Positions 8,790-14,740 of a DNA stretch of 18,575 nucleotides are shown one piece after another. Every line of letters begins with the position of its first letter. The stretch's first letter is position 1. This DNA is from Candidatus Poseidoniaceae archaeon (GTDB lineage: Archaea; Thermoplasmatota; Poseidoniia; Poseidoniales; Poseidoniaceae). The stretch spans positions 1 through 18,575 of the forward strand of contig JAPKCL010000025.1 in assembly GCA_028822955.1 (NCBI GenBank). Reading direction: 5' to 3'. Under the pieces are notes generated by a model that saw only the letters and a list, made by a program, of their open reading frames with translations, had not been told where the DNA came from and ran no database searches. A program made the position numbers and the translations under genes.

Positions 8790-8811
8790 CGATAGAATGG
8801 TCCTTCTATCG
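8790..8811. terminator. Hairpin between convergent genes
   Basis: CGATAGAA and TTCTATCG form a perfect 8-bp stem with a 6-base loop, in the 79-base gap between the convergent enoyl-CoA hydratase and basic-protein genes. The symmetric location suits a bidirectional terminator or 3'-end stabiliser. No T-tract follows on either strand, so it is not an ordinary archaeal oligo-T terminator. Confidence 0.4.
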
Positions 8812-8835
8812 CAGTAGGCAGACGAGGCTCACAAC

Positions 8836-9231
8836 TCACCGGTTACGGTAGCCGTTCTCTCGTGCAAAATCACGAAAGTGTGGCATGTGAACAGCATGAG
8901 CGCTGACAAAGGAACGAGGCATGACGCCTTCCCAACGACCGAGGAGGTCGTTCCAAACGCGGTCACACACAGTTGCTTGCAAAAGCTTGAGCAACCTTTG
9001 GTTCGTTGTCTTCTTAGCAGTTTCAGTTGAGCAGCAAGGACCATTGCTACGGCCTTCGGCTTGCTTAGCACGTCGTTCAGACTTTTCAGCGACCCATGCA
9101 AGACGAACCCTTTCGGCTTCGGGGTTGTTAGCAGTGGGGTTTGCTCTACTAGTTCTTCGGGCCCCAGATGGGCGCCCGGTGCGTCGGTCCTTGCCGTTAT
9201 GGAACGGCTTTATGTTACGGTTAGTTCTCAT
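8836..9231 (-). CDS. Small basic protein of unknown function
   Basis: I do not recognise this 131-aa protein. The N-terminal half is strongly basic and hydrophilic (NGKDRRTGRPSGARRTSRAN), followed by a likely helix rich in Arg/Glu/Ala and a Cys pair (GPCCS). The C-terminal part (about 80-131) is more globular, with Trp and His residues (VWNDLLGRW, HAVHMPHF). There is no signal peptide or TM helix. Coding support: codons are those of highly expressed genes (almost all Asn as AAC, many CGT, GGC and AAG), the region is more GC-rich than its neighbours, and GGAG lies eight bases before the ATG. Overlapping frames at 8829-9101 (minus) and 8921-9313 (plus) look like shadows. Nucleic-acid binding is plausible from composition only. 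Confidence 0.65.
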   Translation of the reverse strand: MRTNRNIKPFHNGKDRRTGRPSGARRTSRANPTANNPEAERVRLAWVAEKSERRAKQAEGRSNGPCCSTETAKKTTNQRLLKLLQATVCDRVWNDLLGRWEGVMPRSFVSAHAVHMPHFRDFARENGYRNR

Positions 9232-9277
9232 GATTTTTTCTCCAGTATTGTTTATGGCGTTGCCTAAACTTCGCCAT
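9221..9277 (-). CDS. Possible 18-aa upstream ORF in leader
   Basis: An ATG at 9277 opens an 18-codon frame, MAKFRQRHKQYWRKNHEN, ending in TAA at 9221 and overlapping the start of the basic-protein gene by 11 bases in another frame. The peptide is very basic. No ribosome site precedes it, and its first codons lie in a 6-bp inverted repeat (ATGGCG/CGCCAT, 9254-9277). It could be a coupling or regulatory uORF, or chance. Confidence 0.25.
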   Translation of the reverse strand: MAKFRQRHKQYWRKNHEN

Positions 9278-9299
9278 TACACAATGTTTATCTGGATTT

Positions 9300-9311
9300 T
9301 TAGTTCATCAT
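9300..9311 (-). promoter_or_regulatory. Three-codon mini-ORF with strong ribosome site
   Basis: The minus strand reads AAGGAG, five bases, then ATG ATG AAC TAA. This is the best-spaced Shine-Dalgarno site in the leader of the basic-protein gene, yet it leads only to a Met-Met-Asn-stop frame. It lies between the TATA-like box at 9395-9404 and the gene start at 9231. A translational regulatory role is inferred. Confidence 0.3.
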
Positions 9312-9384
9312 GAGTTCTCCTTTGGAATACGATTGTCGACTGTTGCTCCGAGTATAGCGTCACTTCTGCCTACATAATTACATT

Positions 9385-9404
9385 GTGTCGACACTATATA
9401 ATAC
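9385..9404 (-). promoter_or_regulatory. TATA-like box with adjacent palindrome
   Basis: On the minus strand TATTATATAG (about 9395-9404) is an archaeal TATA-like box, followed at once by the perfect 10-bp palindrome GTGTCGACAC (9385-9394). The palindrome would lie between TATA box and transcription start, a common site for archaeal repressors. It lies past the end of the protease gene, so it should serve the small basic-protein gene, with a leader of about 140 bases. Confidence 0.45.
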
Positions 9405-9439
9405 GCATCAAGGATAGCCCTCTGAAGGCCTTTTTATTC

Positions 9440-10162
9440 TCAAAACCCGATGACTATTTTCCAGGCTATTGCGAAAATAGCAACATCTGCAAAAGCATGT
9501 GCTATCCAGGCAATCCAAATGCTTCGATATTCTAAATACAGCCATGAAAAGACCGTTCCACCGATGAATACTCCTAATGAAGCAATGACCGTACCTAACG
9601 GGTCGAGAAAGAAGAAGAGCGCAATACTATGATGCAGTGTGAATACTGCTGAAGAAAGGAATGAAGAGCGCCATTTCCCCTCAACAAATTGTTCTATTTT
9701 GGAAGTAATGAACCATCGAAATACATATTCTTCAAGTACCGAATTTATGAATACCCAGAACACAATGGCTGCTGCAAATTTCCACGGAACAGTCAAGCCA
9801 ACAGGGTCGAGAATTGCCTTAAGGGCGTCAGGCTGAAGCATCTGCTCTCCAAGAATAAAGTAAGCAAGCCAAACAACAAGCATCATACCGATCCCGAGAA
9901 TGAACGCCATGCCCCATCCCCCTTTCTCAACAGGAGAGAATGAAATATTCTGTTTTTCTATACGTATGTGCCAAAATGCAGGCAAACCGAAAATCCATAT
10001 TTTGGTGAAGATAAAAACGATCACAGCGAAAGCCCCTGCTTTCAGGGCAAATCCGGTGATGACCGAGATACTCGGCGCAATGGCGACTAAGAAAAGTCCT
10101 AACAACGCCAGTTTGCGTTTCCGCAGTTGGACTTCAGGATTCTCAAGAGCAGTATCTGTCAT
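9440..10162 (-). CDS. CPBP-family intramembrane metalloprotease
   Basis: The protein is a 240-aa polytopic membrane protein of the CPBP (CAAX protease/bacteriocin-processing, Abi) family. The three family motifs are present: EEYVFR at 144-149 (EExxxR), FTLHH at 174-178 (FxxxH), and HAFAD at 222-226 (HxxxD/N). These form the glutamate/histidine active site inside the membrane. About seven hydrophobic segments are visible. In archaea such proteins may process prenylated or other membrane proteins; the substrate here is unknown. The ATG at 10162 is chosen. The open frame runs to a TTG at 10222 that overlaps the stop of the upstream gene, but that stretch is hydrophilic, low in coding character and contains an inverted repeat. 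No convincing ribosome site precedes either start. Confidence 0.85.
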   Translation of the reverse strand: MTDTALENPEVQLRKRKLALLGLFLVAIAPSISVITGFALKAGAFAVIVFIFTKIWIFGLPAFWHIRIEKQNISFSPVEKGGWGMAFILGIGMMLVVWLAYFILGEQMLQPDALKAILDPVGLTVPWKFAAAIVFWVFINSVLEEYVFRWFITSKIEQFVEGKWRSSFLSSAVFTLHHSIALFFFLDPLGTVIASLGVFIGGTVFSWLYLEYRSIWIAWIAHAFADVAIFAIAWKIVIGF

Positions 10163-10200
10163 TTGACTCAAACCGCAATAATGCGTTCTTGTTTTCAATG

Positions 10201-10222
10201 TTGACACGGATTTATGTGTCAA
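10201..10222. promoter_or_regulatory. 7-bp inverted repeat at gene junction
   Basis: TTGACAC-(8)-GTGTCAA is a perfect 7-bp inverted repeat that includes the stop codon of the upstream coiled-coil gene and lies about 40 bases before the protease ATG. It could be an operator for the protease gene or a 3' hairpin of the upstream gene. Confidence 0.35.
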
Positions 10223-11139
10223 TTGCCAATTTCATCTTTCAATTGGGCCAAAGCCATACTTGCACTTGGCAGAGGGAGTGGTAATGTCATAGGTGCTCCA
10301 TCGGGGCCAAGAAGCAGCGGGAGTGGGTTTCCATCAAGTCCAATTAAGGCTGCAGGTTCCTTTTTACTTTCCACTTTTTGAAAGCCATCATCAAGAGCTG
10401 TTCGAAGTTTCAATATTCGAGTTTCATCTATTCGAATAAATGTGGCTCCGTAAATATGTCCGGATTCAGGATGTTCGGGGGTGGCTAAAACAGATTGACC
10501 GTGGCCAGGAGTTTGTAACAGTGAAACTAAATCTTCGCCAGCAGTTTGTTCTTCCCACATACGGGCTGTTGATGCGCGAATATCTGCCAGTTGTCCTCTA
10601 CGACGCAATTCGATTTTTTGACGGATTTCATCATGCTTTATTCTTCGTTGAAGAATGGCTGATTCAATATCTGCATTCTCTACAGAATCAGGGCTCATCT
10701 CAACTACGAATTCATCGGCCACATGGACTTCATCCATCTCCAATGTGACTTCGACCATTTCTTCATCGTGAATTACGGTTTCTATGGTCGTAGCGGCGAG
10801 GTCCTCCTCTCTTTTTGATTCAGCAGCTTGAATTTTAGCGAGTTTTCGTTCTCGCAATGTTGCTCCGTCCAGTTCCCCTTCGGTGACTGGCTGTGGAATT
10901 TCTAATCCGTCCTCAATTTCATTCTCCGTAACCTCAACAGTTTGTGTGTTATTGGAGACTGGGCGTAGAGTACGTGGAGCAGTTTTTTGTGAGCCCATCA
11001 TAATCCATGCAAAGGAGAGAGTAAGGACGGCTGCAATACAAATCCACTTGAATTCGTCGGTTAATTCACCAGCCTCTAACAGATAGAATGCCGCTACAGA
11101 GAGGGCACAAAGTCCTGTCACAGATCGTACGAATCCCAT
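10219..11139 (-). CDS. Two-TM protein with long charged coiled-coil-like cytoplasmic domain
   Basis: I do not recognise the family. From the ATG at 11139 (306 aa; a GTG at 11148 with GGAG upstream would add three residues) the protein has two N-terminal TM helices (about residues 3-21 and 30-49). A very acidic stretch (about 65-155) follows, then a helical, probably coiled-coil segment of alternating Arg/Lys/Glu (about 160-200, e.g. QRRIKHDEIRQKIELRRRGQ). A small C-terminal domain contains LIGLDGNPLPLLLGPDGAP and a proline/leucine tail. The order suggests a membrane-anchored scaffold or assembly factor. It lies between the XTP pyrophosphatase and the protease on the same strand; the 33-base gap to the upstream gene allows co-transcription. 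Confidence 0.7.
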   Translation of the reverse strand: MGFVRSVTGLCALSVAAFYLLEAGELTDEFKWICIAAVLTLSFAWIMMGSQKTAPRTLRPVSNNTQTVEVTENEIEDGLEIPQPVTEGELDGATLRERKLAKIQAAESKREEDLAATTIETVIHDEEMVEVTLEMDEVHVADEFVVEMSPDSVENADIESAILQRRIKHDEIRQKIELRRRGQLADIRASTARMWEEQTAGEDLVSLLQTPGHGQSVLATPEHPESGHIYGATFIRIDETRILKLRTALDDGFQKVESKKEPAALIGLDGNPLPLLLGPDGAPMTLPLPLPSASMALAQLKDEIGN

Positions 11140-11172
11140 GTCCCTCACTTCACTCCAATTACTATTAACTTA

Positions 11173-11838
11173 TCATGCTGATGGCAACTGACGTAGTAAG
11201 TCGTTTAATGCTCTACTACGATGGCTGTAGACCTGTTTTTCTTCAATAGATAGAGCGCCGAAGGTTTTGCCATGTGTGCTTTCATCTCCGTACTCGCCAG
11301 GAGGTAGAGGTTCTCCAAATGAATCTAAATCGTTTGGAGTAAAGACTGGGTCAAAACCAAATCCTTCTTCTTCACAGCTTTCAAGTGCAATCCATCCAGG
11401 GCATCTCCCATTTCCATAGAGTATTTCACCGTTCATCCACATGGCAGCTACTGCTTGAAATTCTGCTGAACGTAACTGAGCACACTGAATCGTATCTTGG
11501 CTTTGCAGGTGTTCAAGTAATCGTAGAATACCATTGTAGCCTATTGTTTCCAACGCGTATGCAGAGTATACTCCAGGGAAGCCGTTGAGTGCATTAATGA
11601 ACAGGCCAGCGTCTTCAACCAAAACCATATCATCGGATTGTTCACCATTCGGTAGATGCAATAATGCTTGAGCGATTTTCGATTGGGCAACCTCTTCGAG
11701 GGTATCTGCTTGAGGTTCAACAATGGTGCCAGATTCAACGACGAGTTGGCGAACGGTATATCCCAAAGGTTGCAGGTGGTGTGTGGCTTCTTTGAGTTTA
11801 CCAGCGTTACCTGTGAGGAACCATATTGTTCGCGCCAT
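11173..11838 (-). CDS. XTP/dITP diphosphatase (Ham1/RdgB family)
   Basis: The 221-aa enzyme hydrolyses non-canonical purine triphosphates (XTP, ITP, dITP) to monophosphates and protects nucleotide pools. Family signatures in order are TGNAGKLKE (about 9-17), VEDAGLFINALNGFPGVYSA (about 74-93, with the metal-binding Glu/Asp pair), GFGFDPVF (159-166) and SHRSRAL (205-211). Between GFGFDPVF and TFGALSIEEK there is a hydrophilic insert of about 20 residues (LDSFGEPLPPGEYGDES) where typical members have only a few residues. No strong ribosome site precedes the ATG. An overlapping frame starting at ATG 11888 (MSGFRRRTQYAK) reads well for its first 17 codons but then runs antiphase through the pyrophosphatase motifs, so I leave it out. 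Confidence 0.93.
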   Translation of the reverse strand: MARTIWFLTGNAGKLKEATHHLQPLGYTVRQLVVESGTIVEPQADTLEEVAQSKIAQALLHLPNGEQSDDMVLVEDAGLFINALNGFPGVYSAYALETIGYNGILRLLEHLQSQDTIQCAQLRSAEFQAVAAMWMNGEILYGNGRCPGWIALESCEEEGFGFDPVFTPNDLDSFGEPLPPGEYGDESTHGKTFGALSIEEKQVYSHRSRALNDLLRQLPSA

Positions 11839-11873
11839 GTTTCTGCTATGGCTTTTGCATATTGAGTTCTACG

Positions 11874-11917
11874 GCGGAAACCGCTCATATTGACTTGATT
11901 TGAAGCGAGCCTTCAAA
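11874..11917. promoter_or_regulatory. Two inverted repeats in divergent rdgB-crcB gap
   Basis: The 102-base gap between the divergent pyrophosphatase and fluoride channel genes holds a perfect TTTGAAG-CGAGC-CTTCAAA repeat (11899-11917) and a shorter GCGG-AAA-CCGC repeat (11874-11884). Either could be an operator controlling one or both genes. They do not match the fluoride riboswitch consensus as I know it. Confidence 0.35.
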
Positions 11918-11940
11918 GGCCAACCTCTTGAGCGATTGGT

Positions 11941-12312
11941 ATGTTACAACAAATTGGAATTGTCGCACTTGGTGGTGCTCTTGGGGCCACTCTCCGGTAT
12001 GCGGTGAGTGAATGGGTCTCGGTTGATTCATTTCCTTATGCAACTTTGTCGGTCAACCTCGTCGGTTCTTTTCTTTTGGGAGTATTAGCAGTAGGTCTGG
12101 CACAAAATCTTCTTTCAGCAAACATGGCATTGTTACTGGGGACTGGAGTTCTCGGTGCTTTTACGACCATGTCTACCTTTTCAGTTGAAACAATTCAGAT
12201 GTTTGAACAAGGTCATGGAAATTCAGCCATCGTATACATCATCATTACAATGGCATTTGGGCCTATTCTTGCTTTACTTGGATGGAAACTCGGAGAATCT
12301 ATTTTTGTATAA
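11941..12312 (+). CDS. crcB: Fluoride channel Fluc/CrcB
   Basis: The 123-aa protein has four TM segments, the normal size for Fluc. It exports fluoride across the membrane, and a single gene implies a dual-topology homodimer. Visible family motifs are GGALGATLRY at 11-20, NLVGSFLLG at 39-47 with the pore Asn, and GAFTTMSTF at 72-80. The last is the TTFSTF Phe-box region; here the first phenylalanine is methionine (M77) and the second (F80) is kept. Start ATG 11941 has no ribosome site, so the mRNA may be leaderless or have a weakly recognised leader. Its neighbours are the divergent XTP pyrophosphatase and a ferritin-like gene 85 bases downstream. Confidence 0.92.
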   Translation: MLQQIGIVALGGALGATLRYAVSEWVSVDSFPYATLSVNLVGSFLLGVLAVGLAQNLLSANMALLLGTGVLGAFTTMSTFSVETIQMFEQGHGNSAIVYIIITMAFGPILALLGWKLGESIFV

Positions 12313-12327
12313 GGACATGGATTTATG

Positions 12328-12385
12328 TAGGGCTTCATGTTTGCTCTCTTCAAGGACAACGGAGTGAAAAGTTTCGTTAGCCCTA
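12328..12385 (+). promoter_or_regulatory. Possible long-range hairpin upstream of ferritin-like gene
   Basis: TAGGGCT (12328-12334) and AGCCCTA (12379-12385) are perfect complements separated by 44 bases, and the stem ends 12 bases before the ferritin-like ATG. It would enclose most of the 85-base gap after the fluoride channel gene. The long loop makes it weak evidence for structure, either a leader or an attenuator. Confidence 0.2.
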
Positions 12386-12397
12386 AGAGTTGAAAAT

Positions 12398-12817
12398 ATG
12401 AAAGAACATAATTTAATCCAAACTTTGAATGAAGCCCTCGGATGGGAATTGAGAGCGACCAACATGTATGCCCATTATGCTGCGAATATTCGTGGAATAC
12501 ATCGTCTTCAACTTTCACCTATGTTTACCGCCGAAGCCACAGAATCTACTATGCATGCAGATATCGTTCGAAAAGCAATCGTCAAACTCGGTGGAATCCC
12601 GGTTACAGAAAGAAACGTCCATAAAATTATTCACACGACTCAGTATGGTGAAATGTTGGTTCATTCCCTCGAAACTGAAACGAAAGCAGCTGCTGTTTAT
12701 GCTGAAATAATGATTGAAATCGAATCAGTAGGCGACCAAGACTTGTATGACGCTATCGAACAAATTTATCTTGCCGAACTTCGAAGTCTTGAAGAGTTAC
12801 GACTCCTCATGGATTAA
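12398..12817 (+). CDS. Ferritin-like (bacterioferritin/Dps-type) four-helix protein
   Basis: The 139-aa all-helical protein has the ferritin-like layout: helix A with NEALGWELRATNMYAHYA (E17), helix B with EATESTMHAD (E49, H53), helix C with LETETKAAAVY (E92/E94) and helix D with LAELRSLEEL (E127). These match the diiron ligand positions of bacterioferritin-like proteins only partly. The helix B pair is spaced ExxxH rather than ExxH, and the helix D ExxH histidine is serine (S130). It may store or detoxify iron, or be a degenerate or atypical ferritin-like protein. No ribosome site is visible. It follows the fluoride channel on the same strand, and its TAA abuts the TAA of the convergent Bud32 gene. 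Confidence 0.75.
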   Translation: MKEHNLIQTLNEALGWELRATNMYAHYAANIRGIHRLQLSPMFTAEATESTMHADIVRKAIVKLGGIPVTERNVHKIIHTTQYGEMLVHSLETETKAAAVYAEIMIEIESVGDQDLYDAIEQIYLAELRSLEELRLLMD

Positions 12818-13501
12818 TTACCCGTGGTATCGGACACGTGAACGAACATCTTCCAGTCGCTTCAGCACTTGCTGCGATGTAGGGACAGCGCCACCTGATT
12901 GCTCAGGAGGTGAGCCGAGTCGTTCTTCTTCAGATTCGTAACCTTCCAGCAATGTTTCAATTGCGCCCTTATGATCTGGGTGCGATGCGCCAAGAATTTC
13001 ATCAATCACATGCAAGTCGATTCCAAAACGCTCAATTTCGTAATCTATTGCTGCGAGTCCAAAATCAATTAACGAGGGGTTTGCATTTTTATCGACCAGA
13101 ATATTGTTGGTTGAGAGGTCACCATGAGTGATGGCTTCTCGATGAAGTCGTCGAATGAGAGCCCCTGTATTCCGTAAAGTCAGGTCAATGAAATCTTGCG
13201 AGTACTCATCGCTTCGTAATATTTCAATCAAAGGTTGACCAGGCATTCGTTCAAGGATGATCCGACCCGATTTGGGGTCAAGGTCCCAAACTGCTGGAAC
13301 ATTTACTCCGCGTCTTTTGAGCCGAATGAGAAGACGAGATTCACTCATCATTCTTCGATATCCAAGACGAATATCGAGGTCAGGATGACGCCATTTACGG
13401 GGCCGGCGGAGTTTGCGTACAGCGTCGAGACCCATCCATGTACCCGCCCATACCTCTGCCTCGGCACCCAGGTGCAAACGCTCGGTCGGAACAAAGGCCA
13501 T
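12818..13501 (-). CDS. KEOPS complex kinase/ATPase Bud32
   Basis: The 227-aa small atypical kinase is a subunit of KEOPS, which makes the t6A37 modification of ANN-decoding tRNAs with Kae1, Cgi121 and Pcc1. Visible features are a minimal P-loop GAEAEVW (12-18), a basic segment KLRRPRKWRHPDLDIRL (about 30-46) with the candidate ATP lysine, E54 in MSESRLL, the catalytic loop THGDLSTNN (125-133, Asp128 and Asn133) and the metal-binding DFG (147-149). The protein stands alone; in several euryarchaeotes Bud32 is fused behind Kae1, and Kae1 is not in this window. It diverges from nadA across 66 bases and its stop directly abuts that of the convergent ferritin-like gene. Confidence 0.93.
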   Translation of the reverse strand: MAFVPTERLHLGAEAEVWAGTWMGLDAVRKLRRPRKWRHPDLDIRLGYRRMMSESRLLIRLKRRGVNVPAVWDLDPKSGRIILERMPGQPLIEILRSDEYSQDFIDLTLRNTGALIRRLHREAITHGDLSTNNILVDKNANPSLIDFGLAAIDYEIERFGIDLHVIDEILGASHPDHKGAIETLLEGYESEEERLGSPPEQSGGAVPTSQQVLKRLEDVRSRVRYHG

Positions 13502-13567
13502 GGATGGCGCTTTTGTTCCCCATTTATGAACACTTCAGCAAAGGTTTGCTTCAAAAGGGAGGACTTT

Positions 13568-14740
13568 GTGCCAGTGTTGAAGAAGATGACTGTATCACTG
13601 CCTATGTGTTCCGTTGATTTCATGGATACCACCCTCTCACCAGAGGAGCAAGCAATTGCCGAGCGAATCGACGAATTGCGTGAGCAACTCGGTGATGAGT
13701 TGCTGATTCTTGGCCATCATTACCAACGTGATAGTATAGTCATGCATGCAGATTTCCTCGGAGATTCATTCATGTTGAGTCAAAAGGCGGCTGAATCAAA
13801 GGCGAAGTACATCGTTTTCTGCGGAGTTCATTTCATGGCTGAATCTGCAGATATTCTCACAACAGATGAACAAGTCGTCGTACTTCCTAACCTGCGAGCA
13901 GGATGTTCTATGGCCGATATGGCCACATTAGTCGATGTTGAATCCGCATGGGATGAACTCTTGCTCGAAGCGGGTCTCGATGACCCAATCAATCGTGAAG
14001 ATACGACTGCATTGGCATCTCCCGATGACAAATTCTTGGTACCAGTCACCTACATGAACAGCAGCGCTGACCTGAAAGACTTCGTCGGTCGCCACGGTGG
14101 TATTGTCTGTACTTCGAGTAATGCTCAAGGTGTTCTCAATTGGGCATTTGAACGAGCCGGGAAAAACGGTGCTGTGTTATTTTTCCCTGACCAACATCTT
14201 GGAAGAAACACAGGTAACGCCATGGGCATCTCACTTGATTTGATGCCAACATGGACTCCTGGTATTGGTGCCATGGGTGAACTCAAAGGAAGTAGGATCA
14301 TTCTTTGGCACGGCTTCTGTTCAGTGCATAAACGATTCACGAAGCCTCTCATTGATGATTTCCGTCTTCGCTATCCTGAGGGAATTGTTGTCGTCCATCC
14401 GGAATGCCCGATTGAAACTGTGCGTGCGAGTGATGCAAATGGCTCCACTCAATTTATTCGAGATTTTGTCGCAGAACAAGCACCTGGTGCTGAAATTGCG
14501 ATTGGAACTGAAATCAACATGGTCGCCCGTTTAGCTGAAGAACATCCAGACAAACATATAGAGTGCCTTGATACCGAAATTTGTCCTTGTTCAACAATGT
14601 ATATGATTCACCCAGCGTATTTGATGGACGTGCTTGAACGAATTGTCGATGGAGAAAAGCCAAATCAAATTCAAGTTCCTCCATTGATTCAAGAAGGTTC
14701 ATTATGGGCATTGGAACGAATGTTGAGTATCAAAAAGTGA
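13568..14740 (+). CDS. nadA: Quinolinate synthase NadA
   Basis: The 390-aa enzyme condenses iminoaspartate with dihydroxyacetone phosphate to quinolinate in NAD synthesis and needs a [4Fe-4S] cluster. The three cluster cysteines are recognisable in FCGVHFMAE (C85), VHPECP (C280) and TEICPCSTMYM (C339 or C341). GHHYQRD (about 49-55), SSNAQGV and FFPDQHLGRN are further family signatures. I chose the GTG at 13568 because AGGGAGG lies five bases upstream; ATGs at 13586, 13604 and 13622 lack such sites. The frame is open back to 13235, but that part is antisense to Bud32. A stretch around VESAWDELLLEAGLDD to PDDKFLVPVTY is longer than usual. No nadB or nadC is in the window. Its stop abuts that of the convergent PAP2 gene. 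Confidence 0.95.
   Translation: MPVLKKMTVSLPMCSVDFMDTTLSPEEQAIAERIDELREQLGDELLILGHHYQRDSIVMHADFLGDSFMLSQKAAESKAKYIVFCGVHFMAESADILTTDEQVVVLPNLRAGCSMADMATLVDVESAWDELLLEAGLDDPINREDTTALASPDDKFLVPVTYMNSSADLKDFVGRHGGIVCTSSNAQGVLNWAFERAGKNGAVLFFPDQHLGRNTGNAMGISLDLMPTWTPGIGAMGELKGSRIILWHGFCSVHKRFTKPLIDDFRLRYPEGIVVVHPECPIETVRASDANGSTQFIRDFVAEQAPGAEIAIGTEINMVARLAEEHPDKHIECLDTEICPCSTMYMIHPAYLMDVLERIVDGEKPNQIQVPPLIQEGSLWALERMLSIKK

Noticed and set aside
8921..9313. 130-aa plus-strand frame antisense to the small basic protein
   Set aside because: Codon pattern, ribosome site and TATA-like box all favour the minus-strand gene at 8836-9231.
11541..11888. 115-aa minus-strand frame starting MSGFRRRTQYAKAIAETW
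   Set aside because: The first 17 codons look coding-like, but the frame then runs through the pyrophosphatase gene in another phase. All family motifs are in the 11173-11838 frame. A frameshift is not needed because that frame is complete.
11839..11940. Fluoride riboswitch upstream of the fluoride channel
   Set aside because: The expected conserved GGNGAUGG...CCGCC...UGAUG-like elements are not seen; only simple inverted repeats are present.
13235..13567. Upstream extension of the nadA frame, open from 13235
   Set aside because: It is antisense to the well-supported Bud32 gene, has no NadA similarity, and the GTG at 13568 has an AGGGAGG site at good spacing.
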